A DNA stretch of 62,619 bases, from assembly GCA_937880075.1 (NCBI GenBank), contig CALFLM010000003.1, forward strand, positions 1 through 62,619. Reading direction: 5' to 3'. This document shows, piece by piece, positions 15,992 to 25,504 of the stretch. This DNA comes from an uncultured Romboutsia sp. (GTDB lineage Bacteria; Bacillota; Clostridia; Peptostreptococcales; Peptostreptococcaceae). The notes under the pieces were generated by a model that ran no database searches, was not told where the DNA came from, and saw nothing but the letters and a program-made list of their open reading frames with translations. Each line of letters begins with the position of its first letter. The stretch's first letter is position 1. The translations under genes were made by a program, and so were the position numbers.

Positions 15992-17725
15992 ATGGAAAAA
16001 GAATATAAAAACATCAATGAAGCGATGGCACTTCTGAAAAATGATACCAAGTTAGAAATAAAGAATGTAATATGCTTCTATGTTGGAGAAAAGAAAGTAA
16101 AGAGCTACGATGAAGCAGTAGAAGAAAAAGAAGAAGATTGGTCTTATCAAGATTATTTGACTATTTGCTGTCATAAGAGAAAACTTAATCTTGTATGGCT
16201 GAACAAAGCAACAGTACGATTTACTTATTCTAATCATATCATATCTATAGATGATGATATAACAGACATGCATTTCTCATTGAAGCATTCTAACATTCAT
16301 GATACCATTATATTCCAAGGTCAAGCTAATGATGACAATAAGAAAAACTATATTGGTTTGATGAGAGCATTTGAATATGAAGGTTTTTTCATGCTAAATA
16401 CTATAGATGAAATCATTATGGCATCTGACAAGTATCTTGCATCTAATTTATTAGCTAAAGAGAATATTCCGCAACCTGGATATGTACTGATAACAAGAGA
16501 ATTGATGGAGGACTTGAATACAGAATGCCATGATACCAGAGAAAGCTTCTGGAAGATGCTTGATTCTATCTATAAAGATAATGAAAACATAAATGAACTA
16601 AAAGAAAACAGACAGTATGTAGTAAAGATATTGAATGGTAGCCTTGGTATTGGTGTATTCATTTGCAATCATGATGAAGTAGAAGGAATATTGCAAGCTA
16701 TGTTTGCTGTAGATAAAGAAGCGGAATTCATCATACAAGAGTATAAAGAAAATACTGGTGACATTCGTGTACATGCATTTTCTGTTGATGGTGCTAATTA
16801 TGAGATACTTGCTTGTATGAAACGTGATAAAATAAGTGGCGACTTCAGAAGCAATGTTTCGTTAGGGGCTAAGACAGAAGAATACCAGATGACAGATAAG
16901 CAAAAAGAAATTGCATTGAAGGTTGCTAAGCTTTCTGGATGCAGATGGGTTGGTATTGACTTGATGGCTTGTACTGATGGTGACTTTGTAATAGAATATA
17001 ATTCAAGTCCTGGTGTTCAAGGAATATCTCAGCAAATCAAGCATAATATGTTTGATATTGTGATAGATAAGATAGAAGCATACATGAAGAAGAATGCTAT
17101 TTATCATACTGATGACTTTGAATTTGGTCAAGACAAAGGCAGATGCTTTACATCATACAATAAAGACACTATTCTTGAACTTTGGGAACATGATTGGTCA
17201 CTTATATCTAGCAAGAGACAAGAAGTAATGTACAACTGCTTACTTATGCAACCAGGTCTTTTCTATAAGATACATGGTAAAGACAAACCAGAATATGGAT
17301 TGGATTGCTCTGGATATATCAAATATGTAATGAAGAAAGCATTGAATGTAAATACACCTAACATGTGTGTTGACTTCTTCACTATATTCACTGATAATGA
17401 TTGGGAAAGAATATCTGTTGATGATCTTAAGCCTGGTGATATAGGTGTAAAGAATGAATCTACTATATTGAACCACTGTGGTATATATGCAGGTGCAGGA
17501 AAATGGTTTGATACTTCTTATCTTTACGGAGTACAACTATCTGACTATTCACACTTCAATTACTTCTTTAGAATAAAGAATATCGATACCGATGCTTTAG
17601 GAGAAAAGACAGATCATTTAGTCAGAAAACTCATTTCTTTAGGTGTATTGCCAAGACCAGAAGATGAAATAACTGTTACTCCATCTACTATTGGTGACCC
17701 ATTAGTAGTATCAATAGATTCATAA
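15992..17725 (+). CDS. ATP-grasp ligase fused to NlpC/P60 hydrolase, 577 aa
   Basis: The N-terminal 370 residues are an ATP-grasp ligase related to the preceding gene (VVKILNGSLGIGVF, FIIQEYKENTGDIRVHAF, MKRDKISGDFRSNVSLG, WVGIDLM, FVIEYNSSPG). Residues about 415-545 form an NlpC/P60 papain-like domain with C439 in GLDCSGYI, H495 in NHCGIYAG and H521 as likely third residue. One chain would thus make and cut an amide bond, as in glutathionylspermidine synthetase/amidase. Targets could be a cell-wall peptide or a virion protein. I use the ATG at 15992; a start 18 nt upstream would overlap the first ligase. RNA element A begins 8 nt after its stop. Confidence 0.85.
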   Translation: MEKEYKNINEAMALLKNDTKLEIKNVICFYVGEKKVKSYDEAVEEKEEDWSYQDYLTICCHKRKLNLVWLNKATVRFTYSNHIISIDDDITDMHFSLKHSNIHDTIIFQGQANDDNKKNYIGLMRAFEYEGFFMLNTIDEIIMASDKYLASNLLAKENIPQPGYVLITRELMEDLNTECHDTRESFWKMLDSIYKDNENINELKENRQYVVKILNGSLGIGVFICNHDEVEGILQAMFAVDKEAEFIIQEYKENTGDIRVHAFSVDGANYEILACMKRDKISGDFRSNVSLGAKTEEYQMTDKQKEIALKVAKLSGCRWVGIDLMACTDGDFVIEYNSSPGVQGISQQIKHNMFDIVIDKIEAYMKKNAIYHTDDFEFGQDKGRCFTSYNKDTILELWEHDWSLISSKRQEVMYNCLLMQPGLFYKIHGKDKPEYGLDCSGYIKYVMKKALNVNTPNMCVDFFTIFTDNDWERISVDDLKPGDIGVKNESTILNHCGIYAGAGKWFDTSYLYGVQLSDYSHFNYFFRIKNIDTDALGEKTDHLVRKLISLGVLPRPEDEITVTPSTIGDPLVVSIDS

Positions 17726-17733
17726 AGATTTCT

Positions 17734-17818
17734 CCAGGATGGCGCCTATGGCGGCCAGGGAGTGGAAAATGCTTTAGACTATAAATTATACGTCTGAAGC
17801 ATTTTTTGTTGTTCCTGG
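17734..17818 (+). ncRNA. Recurrent 3'-UTR structured RNA element, copy A
   Basis: Copy A of a four-copy element. P1 is CCAGG (17734-17738) with CCT..GG, loop ATGGCG. P2 is CCAGGGA (17755-17761) with TTCCTGG (17812-17818). P3 is a 14-bp hairpin, AAAATGCTTTAGAC with GTCTGAAGCATTTT. GTGGAA follows the 5' side of P2 and TTTTTTGTTG precedes its 3' side. It shares TTCTCCAGGAT-GCGCCT with copy B. P3 plus the T-run could act as a terminator, but the conserved P1, P2 and internal loops are more than a terminator needs. Confidence 0.8.
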
Positions 17819-17849
17819 TGAACCCTTAAAAGATATTCAATTGATGATA

Positions 17850-17861
17850 TTTTTACTTAAG
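17850..17861 (+). promoter_or_regulatory. Candidate late promoter
   Basis: TTTTTACTTAAG, 17 nt before the ATG at 17878; weaker match to the late motif because TATAAG is reduced to TTAAG. Confidence 0.3.
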
Positions 17862-17877
17862 CATATATCTAACTTAC

Positions 17878-19689
17878 ATGAAAAGCAACACAATCATAAT
17901 AAATGGAGATAAATATTTAGTAGAAATGATTGATTCTGATATAATTTCCACTAAACAATATGTTGCATTCAGAAATACTGATGTCATAAATGATATGACC
18001 ATAGATACAGATATATACTTGGCCCCAATAGATAGGGATATCCCTAAAATATGGCCATCTACTAATACAACAGGAATTCCGTTGATGTCAACAAATTCTG
18101 ATGCATTTTCTGAATCTATTAAACATGAATATTCAATTCCAGAACATGATTCTACATCGAATGGATATTCATACAGCAGATTGCTTGATGAAGATCTATA
18201 TATAAAGAATGTTAAAACAATAAAGCTTAGAATATGGCATCCAACAACTGATTTGAATCGTAACATGATATTGTATATTGATAGCTGGGTAAACTCTTTA
18301 CATATTCATTGGTATTGTGATATAATACAGCATGAAGATAAGCATACAGGTAAAGAAAGACGACTAAATCAAGATATATACAATGAGTATTTTGAAGTAG
18401 AAATTCCTGACTTTAGAGACGTCTTATATGGGTCTACATATATAGAAGAACCATCATTGATATTCAGAAATGAATATTCACAAGATAAGATAAAATATGC
18501 TAAAGAAACTGATTCTTTAAGCAGAACCATTCATAAAGATACAGATTACCAGGTATATAAGGAATTAGAAAATCCAGAAAATGGGTGTATACAATTAGCA
18601 GATATGAACTTACTGTTACATTATTGGAAATATCATAAGGAAGATGATGGAACAGAAATGAAAGAATACGTTGAAAATCCATATTCTATTCCTGAAATGA
18701 TTTCATTAAACATAACTTTATATCCGTGGAAATCAATATCAGATAATGGAATATTCACTATAAACAAATATGCTAAACCTGCTTCTTGTTATTTTGTCGA
18801 CGACTTTAAAATGTCAATAAAAGCATCATTTGAATTTATAGATGGTACAATATCAGTAGTTGGTAGATTTTGCTATCCAGAATCATTTTCTTCTATAGAA
18901 TCTGCTTGGCAAAGAATATATAATACTGATTTTTCTAAATATAAGTCATTATCAGAAAGGGCTAAAGATTATGAAGATTTGAAAGAAATTTTGGGTGATA
19001 GCTTAGAAATGGTAAAATATACATGTATTGTTTCTTCTGACTATCTCTCAAAAAACATAATACATGAAGAAATATCATATTCTGATAAGGTTGATGACTT
19101 TTTGTTTCCTATGAAAGACCTGTTTTCTAAATGGTCACAAGTGCCAGATAATGTTTATGTAAGACTCATAATGGAAGACAGAGCTATTGGTAAGAACTGT
19201 TCTTCTCCTACTGTATTATTTACCAAAGACAAATTGAAATATACAATAAATGAACAACAGTATACTAGATTGTCTATAAAGAAAAAAGAAACAGATATTG
19301 ATAATATGAATAAAGAGAATTTCAACTTCATAAGCAATATGAATTGCCGTATAGTAAAGAGTAATGATGACAAACAGCAAATACAAAAGAATTCTGTTCA
19401 ACCAAGAATAATCTACAAACCAATATTCTTTAAAGTTCAGGATTTGCAGAATATAATATTACGTTCAAACATGTCGCAAAATATTGGAATATCATTATCT
19501 TCTTATGTAAACAAAGTAGATGAATTCATATTGTCAATAGGAGAAAACAAGTGGCATGAAAGTTCAAGAACATCTTCATTTGTAATATTCAATATAAATT
19601 CAAAACTAATAAATGAAGCAACTGGAAAATATGATATTATGACTTCTGAAAATGAATACATATCTACTGGAAATTACACTATAGAATAA
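17878..19689 (+). CDS. Putative baseplate/tail structural protein, 603 aa
   Basis: I do not recognise a domain. Large, soluble and beta-rich, with no catalytic motif or membrane segment. Placement is the main clue: it lies 2 nt before a gp25-like baseplate gene and begins the run of baseplate-type genes, all in the same direction. Repeated strand patterns such as TIKLRIWHPTTDLNRNMILYI and ISLNITLYPWKSIS fit a virion protein. It may be a baseplate wedge protein specific to this phage group. The ATG at 17878 is the first codon after RNA element A and a late-promoter-like motif. Confidence 0.65.
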   Translation: MKSNTIIINGDKYLVEMIDSDIISTKQYVAFRNTDVINDMTIDTDIYLAPIDRDIPKIWPSTNTTGIPLMSTNSDAFSESIKHEYSIPEHDSTSNGYSYSRLLDEDLYIKNVKTIKLRIWHPTTDLNRNMILYIDSWVNSLHIHWYCDIIQHEDKHTGKERRLNQDIYNEYFEVEIPDFRDVLYGSTYIEEPSLIFRNEYSQDKIKYAKETDSLSRTIHKDTDYQVYKELENPENGCIQLADMNLLLHYWKYHKEDDGTEMKEYVENPYSIPEMISLNITLYPWKSISDNGIFTINKYAKPASCYFVDDFKMSIKASFEFIDGTISVVGRFCYPESFSSIESAWQRIYNTDFSKYKSLSERAKDYEDLKEILGDSLEMVKYTCIVSSDYLSKNIIHEEISYSDKVDDFLFPMKDLFSKWSQVPDNVYVRLIMEDRAIGKNCSSPTVLFTKDKLKYTINEQQYTRLSIKKKETDIDNMNKENFNFISNMNCRIVKSNDDKQQIQKNSVQPRIIYKPIFFKVQDLQNIILRSNMSQNIGISLSSYVNKVDEFILSIGENKWHESSRTSSFVIFNINSKLINEATGKYDIMTSENEYISTGNYTIE

Positions 19690-19691
19690 GA

Positions 19692-20045
19692 ATGGAAATA
19701 GATCTTGCATTAGATAATAGCAAAGTAATAGAATCACCTTATGATGCTGCCATACAAGAATTAGATTTGTTACTTGGAACTAATTGTACCCAGGTTTTAG
19801 GAAACCCTGGATTTGGGGTAAACATGGAACAGTTCTTATGGCAAATGACTCCATCTCCTATGGAAGTACAATCATATATACAACGAAAGATAATAGAAAA
19901 TACCTATTGGTGCAATAAGTTGAATGTAAGCATAGAAGTAAACGTCATAAAAGGATCTTTACGTGACATATATGAAGTTAAGATAGGTTTAAAAGCACCA
20001 AATACTGGTAATCTAGTTAAAGAAAAGAAATATCAATACAGATAA
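19692..20045 (+). CDS. Baseplate wedge protein, gp25-like, 117 aa
   Basis: Size and pattern match the GPW/gp25 family: an SPYDAAIQELDLLLGTNCTQVLGNPGFG start, a helical middle (EVQSYIQRKIIENTYWCNKL) and a beta C-terminus (SIEVNVIKGSLRDIYEVKIGL). In T4 and P2 this protein joins the wedge to the sheath and starts sheath polymerisation. It is directly followed by the gp6-like gene without a gap, the usual order in contractile-tailed phages. Confidence 0.8.
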   Translation: MEIDLALDNSKVIESPYDAAIQELDLLLGTNCTQVLGNPGFGVNMEQFLWQMTPSPMEVQSYIQRKIIENTYWCNKLNVSIEVNVIKGSLRDIYEVKIGLKAPNTGNLVKEKKYQYR

Positions 20046-21698
20046 ATGAGACTATTTGAAATATTAAAGACATCTTATGAGAATTTTTCTGAAACCATGC
20101 AGGATTTTCTCAACAAATCATTTGGTGGTTTAGGACAAGCATATTCTCAATCATCAATATTTGGATCCGTATTAGAAGGAATAAAGGGTGTCATGCAAAA
20201 TATGATGTTCTACATAGAAGATGCTATGACAGAACAGAATATATTTACTGCTACTAGAAAGAAATCAATATATAGTTTAGCAAAGATAAGTGGATATGAT
20301 GCATATTATGGTGCTTCAGCTTCAGGTACTGTGCTCATTTCTAATAAGATATCCAATTCAACAGATAAGATAGTTATAGAAGATGAATGTCAGTTGATGA
20401 ATGAGTCAACTGGTGTAACATATTCAGTTGATTTACCAGTTGATTCCATGGTAATAGATATGAGTAAACCATTAGTAACACATTCTATATCTATTTTACA
20501 AGGTACTTGGAAAAGAGCAACAGCTACAGCTAAAGGAGAACCATTAGAAACAATAGAGGCAGAAGTAAATAGCTTGTATGATATCAATCACATGAAAGTA
20601 TATGTAAATGGAGAAAGATGGTCAATATCAAGTTGTTTGTATGATATGATAGAAGATGAACATAGCTGTGTAGTAAAGAATGGATATGATGGTGGATTCT
20701 CTGTTATGTTTGGTAATGGATATCATGGACACAATTTGAATGAAGGTGACCAAATAACCGTAAAATACATATCACATGATGGAAGTCTTGGAAATATTTC
20801 ACCATCAGATGATGTTACTTTAAAATTCAAATCTTCTATAAGAAATTCTATTGGAGATTTAGTAGAAGCTAATGATTTGCTAAATATCACAATAACAAGC
20901 TATATATGTGGAGGTACAGATGCTGATACTATTGCAAATGTCAAAGAATTAGTTGGTATGAATTCTAGGTCTTTAGTATTAGCAAGTGAAGACAATTTCA
21001 AGATGTTCTTAAAGAGATTTTCGTTTGTTGGACAATTCAATTTGATGTCATCTAGAAATTCTACAAAGATAACTTGTATTGCATTTTCTAAATTCAAAGA
21101 TCACTTATCTACTCCAAGTGATTATTTGAAATTAAGTAAAGAATCTATGTTATTGACTGATAATCAAAAATCCATGATTATTCAGGCTTTAGAACAATCA
21201 AATAAGGCTTTTGTTGGTACTTCCCTTACTTTTGTAGACCCAATAATAAGAAGATATTCCATTATATGTTATATAAAGCTATCTACATCTACAATAAAAG
21301 ATTCTATAAAAACAAGTATAACTAATGTAATATCTAATTATTTTATGTCATTACCTACCGATACATTATTTATAAGTAAATCTGAATTGATATCGTATGT
21401 TACAGAAAATACAACGGGCTTACTTGGTTTTGATTTGGATTTCATATCAGAAGCAGATGAGATAGCTAGATACAGGGGTTATTGGAATAAGAAAGAACTT
21501 CATTTTACATCATCTAAAGACTTAAGTTATGTTGATGTAAGAACAATATATGATAAGTCAGATATGATTGGATTAGATGAAGTTGGAAATATAAGACTTA
21601 AGACAAATCTAGAAATGCCAATCATCCATAAATGTACTATGACTTATGATGATATGGCTCAACAGCAAGTAGAACCAATACAGTTCTTCTTCTTATAA
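20046..21698 (+). CDS. Baseplate wedge protein, gp6/gpJ-like, 550 aa
   Basis: The N-terminus has the baseplate-J/gp6 signature: FYIEDAMTEQNIFTATRKKS then IYSLAKISGYDAYYGASASG, where phage relatives have the conserved N..A.....S..iA...GY pattern. The middle is beta-rich (repeated strands, NGYDGGFSVMFGNGYHGHNL) and the C-terminal region alpha/beta. In T4, gp6 dimers form the ring that holds the baseplate together and opens on contraction. Adjacent to the gp25-like gene; together they identify a contractile injection machine. Confidence 0.75.
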   Translation: MRLFEILKTSYENFSETMQDFLNKSFGGLGQAYSQSSIFGSVLEGIKGVMQNMMFYIEDAMTEQNIFTATRKKSIYSLAKISGYDAYYGASASGTVLISNKISNSTDKIVIEDECQLMNESTGVTYSVDLPVDSMVIDMSKPLVTHSISILQGTWKRATATAKGEPLETIEAEVNSLYDINHMKVYVNGERWSISSCLYDMIEDEHSCVVKNGYDGGFSVMFGNGYHGHNLNEGDQITVKYISHDGSLGNISPSDDVTLKFKSSIRNSIGDLVEANDLLNITITSYICGGTDADTIANVKELVGMNSRSLVLASEDNFKMFLKRFSFVGQFNLMSSRNSTKITCIAFSKFKDHLSTPSDYLKLSKESMLLTDNQKSMIIQALEQSNKAFVGTSLTFVDPIIRRYSIICYIKLSTSTIKDSIKTSITNVISNYFMSLPTDTLFISKSELISYVTENTTGLLGFDLDFISEADEIARYRGYWNKKELHFTSSKDLSYVDVRTIYDKSDMIGLDEVGNIRLKTNLEMPIIHKCTMTYDDMAQQQVEPIQFFFL

Positions 21699-21719
21699 AA
21701 TATATAAATATTGAATGCT

Positions 21720-22631
21720 ATGACAGTAGAAGAACTGAAAAAATCATCACCGGTTTTAGTAAATAGGGATGTGTGGCAAAGAATAAAAAATGAAAACTCA
21801 TCTATTGAAGAGACTTCTGATAAGATAAATTTCACGGTAATACATTTATACTATAAATCAATAAATGAAGTAGAATATTCATTGTTGAACAGAGCAGCTA
21901 AAGATTGCTGTTATTGGTTAACTAATGAACTTAGAGAACTTGATGGATATCTGTTGTTTGTAGGAGATTTAGATAATATAGATGACTATTGGAAAGAACA
22001 AATAGAATCTCTTAAGAATAATGGCCTTTTGATAGAATTAGAAGTTTCTGAAAAGATATTTGAAAATGATTATTTTGAAAGATATACTAAGCAAATAAAG
22101 AGATTAGATATTACTTATGTTGTAAATTGGAAAACTCTTATTGGGGTTTCCAAACCATTAGGTATACCAGTAATAGATACTTTAAAGGGGTTATCTGAAG
22201 ATATTTTAGGATCAAAAGATAAATCAATAATAAATTCTAAAGTGGAAGAATTGAAATCTATCTATTTAGATCCATTGATATATAAAGTAAGTTTCCCATT
22301 AATCAATAAGAAAGTACCTTCTAATTTACTTGATATAATATCTTATGGATGCAAGAAACATGATATGAATAAATTAAGACATTATTCATATAGGTATTCT
22401 TATGAAGATGGAAATACAGAAAAGATATACATACTTTCAACAGTAGATAGGCTTAGTGAAAATATATGTGCCATAAGATTTCAATCAGAAAAATTAAATG
22501 ATAAAGATCATTATCTATATTTTAATTATGAACTGTTTGAATATTTAGGAAATAAAAAGTTCATAAAGAAAATATATGACAATTCTGAATATTGGTCAGA
22601 AAAGACAAAATCAGATTTGATAGGTAAATAA
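21720..22631 (+). CDS. Putative baseplate-linked protein, 303 aa
   Basis: Unknown. I start it at the ATG at 21720 (MTVEELKKSS) rather than the TTG three codons upstream. It is alpha/beta and acidic, without cysteine clusters or membrane segments; LLFVGDLDNIDDYWKEQI and ITYVVNWKTLIGVSKPLG are the most ordered parts. Its place directly after gp6-like suggests a baseplate wedge subunit, a position often held by gp53- or gp7-like proteins, but I see no specific similarity. Confidence 0.6.
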   Translation: MTVEELKKSSPVLVNRDVWQRIKNENSSIEETSDKINFTVIHLYYKSINEVEYSLLNRAAKDCCYWLTNELRELDGYLLFVGDLDNIDDYWKEQIESLKNNGLLIELEVSEKIFENDYFERYTKQIKRLDITYVVNWKTLIGVSKPLGIPVIDTLKGLSEDILGSKDKSIINSKVEELKSIYLDPLIYKVSFPLINKKVPSNLLDIISYGCKKHDMNKLRHYSYRYSYEDGNTEKIYILSTVDRLSENICAIRFQSEKLNDKDHYLYFNYELFEYLGNKKFIKKIYDNSEYWSEKTKSDLIGK

Positions 22632-22632
22632 A

Positions 22633-23532
22633 ATGGTAGGATTAGAAGATTACATATTTGAAAATGCAAGAACAACATATTCTAATAAAGAACGTAAAGA
22701 AGAATTAGAAAAGTGGCTTAAGGGAAAGAAATATCCTGATTATGTAAAGATACTTAACAAAATGCTTGATGATCCCAAAGCAAAGACATTACTTGAAGAT
22801 GGTTTTGGTGGAGATTTAGGAGATACAAAATTTGTATTCAAAGTAAAGCTTATCAAGCCATTGAAATTGAGACCAACTCAAAATGAAATAGATGTTGACA
22901 AATCTGTGAAACATAGTCTTACTAATCCTTCCAATATGAAAGATTTGTTTAAAGATGAAATCATTACTGCTGGTATGCCATTGGTAACATTTAGAGGTAA
23001 TTATGTTATAGATGGACATCATCGTTGGTCAGAATGTGCTATGATTAATCCAGAAGGTAAAATGGTATGCTTTGATTATGATGCTGATATAAGTCCTATC
23101 CAGATGTTGAAAGCTGTACAAGGTAATATTGCAGCAGCTTTAGCAGTTAGAGATGAAGATCCTGAAATACCATCAGGAAAGACAAATGGCCCTAACTTAT
23201 ATGATAAAGAATGGGATAGAGAAAAGATTCATGAATATGTAGATGATAAATTGCAAGAAGAACCTGCTAAGATATTCTTACAGAAAATGAATATTGATAC
23301 AGATAAAGGTGAAGATATAAGAAAGAAAGCATTGCAAGTTATCTGTGATAATATTTGGAATGTAAAGATAAACAATTATCCAGAAGATAATGCTCCATCT
23401 AGGGGTGAAATGCCACAAACAGATAAAGCAGGTCAAGAAAAAGGTTCTAAACCAAGCAGTTATCCAGATAAAGAAGGTTCTGCTTTAAATAGAATGAAAA
23501 ATGGAAAATTTGATAGTGGTGCTATTAAATAA
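22633..23532 (+). CDS. ParB/sulfiredoxin-like protein with capsid-targeting-like N-terminus, 299 aa
   Basis: The motif VIDGHHRWSE (about residues 130-139) with preceding hydrophobic strands is the core of ParB-like nuclease/kinase folds. It may bind or cut nucleic acid, or act as an adenylate-dependent kinase. The N-terminus MVGLEDYIFE|NART fits the (I/L)xE pattern of the putative packaged proteins. The C-terminal 60 residues are low-complexity and hydrophilic (RGEMPQTDKAGQEKGSKPSS). It begins one base after 21720-22631. Confidence 0.65.
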   Translation: MVGLEDYIFENARTTYSNKERKEELEKWLKGKKYPDYVKILNKMLDDPKAKTLLEDGFGGDLGDTKFVFKVKLIKPLKLRPTQNEIDVDKSVKHSLTNPSNMKDLFKDEIITAGMPLVTFRGNYVIDGHHRWSECAMINPEGKMVCFDYDADISPIQMLKAVQGNIAAALAVRDEDPEIPSGKTNGPNLYDKEWDREKIHEYVDDKLQEEPAKIFLQKMNIDTDKGEDIRKKALQVICDNIWNVKINNYPEDNAPSRGEMPQTDKAGQEKGSKPSSYPDKEGSALNRMKNGKFDSGAIK

Positions 23533-23538
23533 ATCATA

Positions 23539-23553
23539 TTTTTATCTATAAAG
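23539..23553 (+). promoter_or_regulatory. Candidate late promoter
   Basis: TTTTTATCTATAAAG, 20 nt before the ATG at 23574. Fits the late motif with an AAAG ending. Confidence 0.35.
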
Positions 23554-23573
23554 ATATCTTTAGAATAAATAAA

Positions 23574-23774
23574 ATGAAAAGTTTATTAGAATCATTAAAT
23601 GATGCTTTAGTTTTTGAAGAAGAAGCTGAAGTATTCGTTGTAAAAGACAAAGATGATGGTACCATTATCACAGTTTGTGACACTGAAGGTCAAGCTAAAA
23701 AGGCTGTGTCAGATGCAGAAAAAGGAAACAATTATGAAATTGTTAAAGATAAAAAATCAAATTACGTAAAATAA
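23574..23774 (+). CDS. Small acidic protein with capsid-targeting-like N-terminus, 66 aa
   Basis: MKSLLE|SLND matches the shared (I/L)xE pattern. The remaining 55 residues look like a compact alpha/beta fold (VFVVKDKDDGTIITVCDTE, QAKKAVSDAEKGNNYEIVKD). Size and composition resemble internal head proteins of T4-like phages, but this is inference. It lies 3 nt before the AAA+ gene and is preceded by a late-promoter-like motif. Confidence 0.6.
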   Translation: MKSLLESLNDALVFEEEAEVFVVKDKDDGTIITVCDTEGQAKKAVSDAEKGNNYEIVKDKKSNYVK

Positions 23775-23777
23775 GAT

Positions 23778-25421
23778 ATGTCATTTTTAGATTTTGTAAA
23801 TAAGAAAACATTATTAGAAGAATCTTCTCAATGGATGAATGAAGCATTTAAAGAGAAAGATTATAATAAAGCAAAGAAGACAATTCTCGACATATTGAAG
23901 AAAGAAATTACCATAGGACATGTATGGTCTTTAGGTGTATCCGATTTGAAAGTTGATGGTAATGATTGTAGCTCTGTAATGTATATTGTATCAGATAAGA
24001 ATGGAAACATTCCAAAATCATCATTCAGTATCAACTTCTTAAAGAGCGGTCAATCTATGGTACCTTATTCAGTTGCTTTCTTCAATCAAACAAATACCGC
24101 TTCATTGTTTTTCGGGGGTGATGACAATAAATCAATTAAAGCACAACTTGAAATCCAGATGATGGGTGCTAGCATTGTTTATTATATTCCAGTAATTGCA
24201 AATATAATAAATAGTGGTAAGTTTAATATTTCATCTGAAGAAGCAGTAAAGCTTGGACGTAAAGTATATGATACCAAGAATGAATGTGTTTCTTGGGATA
24301 TGTATTTTGGAGCACAGAAATATCATATTTATGAAGGGATTTCTGAAGATAAGGTTATTGAAAAGTATCATTTGAATCTTGGCCACAAATATAAGAAGAT
24401 TGGTGAATCTTATCAGTGGATCAATGAGACGGAGCTTGAAGATCGTAAAAAAGAAGTATATGCTCAAATGAAAGCAAATACTGATCCGGATCTTGGTAAA
24501 GCCCTCTATAAGGAATACCGCCGGATATTGAATGCCATTAAAGGCGGTGCAACATCTTTGGAAGATCTTGAATGTTCTGTGAAGAAAAATGTTTCAGTAT
24601 CATCTAGTATTCCTGGTGCTGCAGAAGTACAAAAGAAAATTGAAAGTGTAAAGTCAGATCCTAAGACGGCATTCAAAGAAATGCAGTTATATGTAAAGAT
24701 GGTTATCAAAGGAATTCAACCTGCTGTAATTCTTTGTGGTGCTCCTGGTATTGGTAAGACTTTCCGTGTAAAGCAACAATTGAAGGCAGCAGGATATACT
24801 ATAACTGCAGATAATACTGTAAAAGGTAAGTGTTCTCCACGTCAGCTTTATTTAACACTTTATAACAATAAAAATAAAGGTGATATTGTTTTAGTTGATG
24901 ATGCTGACTCGTTAGTAGGACCAAAAGCACCCGAGGATAGTATTAATATTCTTAAAGCTGCACTAGATTCTACTACTGATGATGAAGGTCGTCTTGTATC
25001 ATATAAAGTTTCTGGTGAACTTAAGGATGATGAAGGTGTTCCAGTTCCTAAGTCACATTATAACAAATGTGGTATGATTGTAATTACAAACTATAGTGTT
25101 GGACAAATTGATACTGCATTACGAAATAGAGCATTTACACAATCACTTGATTTCTCTACTAAGGATTTGCTTCAAATAATTCGTGATATCATGCCAAATA
25201 TTGAATCTAATCATCTTTCAATGACATCTAAGGCTAAAGCTATGAATTATCTTGAAAAATTAGTTGAAGAAGGAAAACCTATTGAAGTTAGTTGTAGATC
25301 ATTTATTACTTGCGCAAGAATTTATGAGAATGCCGAAGATGATGAAGCATTACAACTTGCTGAAAAGATGATTGCAGAGCAAATGCGAAATTCCGCAATG
25401 CGAGGAGGAAAGAAATTTTAA
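23778..25421 (+). CDS. AAA+ ATPase with capsid-targeting-like N-terminus, 547 aa
   Basis: The C-terminal half is an AAA+ module: Walker A GAPGIGKT (321-328), Walker B DIVLVDDAD (369-377), sensor 1 MIVITN (433-438) and an arginine-finger-like LRNRAF (R449, R451). The N-terminal 300 residues are unknown and include a charged helical linker (ELEDRKKEVYAQMKANTDPD). The start MSFLDFVNKKTLLEE|SSQ fits the (L/I)xE cleavage pattern. An AAA+ motor carried in or near the head would be unusual; T4-type roles such as DNA ejection, host takeover or loading are possible. The second homing-endonuclease gene follows it. Confidence 0.7.
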   Translation: MSFLDFVNKKTLLEESSQWMNEAFKEKDYNKAKKTILDILKKEITIGHVWSLGVSDLKVDGNDCSSVMYIVSDKNGNIPKSSFSINFLKSGQSMVPYSVAFFNQTNTASLFFGGDDNKSIKAQLEIQMMGASIVYYIPVIANIINSGKFNISSEEAVKLGRKVYDTKNECVSWDMYFGAQKYHIYEGISEDKVIEKYHLNLGHKYKKIGESYQWINETELEDRKKEVYAQMKANTDPDLGKALYKEYRRILNAIKGGATSLEDLECSVKKNVSVSSSIPGAAEVQKKIESVKSDPKTAFKEMQLYVKMVIKGIQPAVILCGAPGIGKTFRVKQQLKAAGYTITADNTVKGKCSPRQLYLTLYNNKNKGDIVLVDDADSLVGPKAPEDSINILKAALDSTTDDEGRLVSYKVSGELKDDEGVPVPKSHYNKCGMIVITNYSVGQIDTALRNRAFTQSLDFSTKDLLQIIRDIMPNIESNHLSMTSKAKAMNYLEKLVEEGKPIEVSCRSFITCARIYENAEDDEALQLAEKMIAEQMRNSAMRGGKKF

Positions 25422-25504
25422 TTTTTATTAACAATTAATTAAATAATTTAACATAAATGTTGTCTATTTTCTTTTATAAGAATTTAGACAACATTTTGTA
25501 TATT

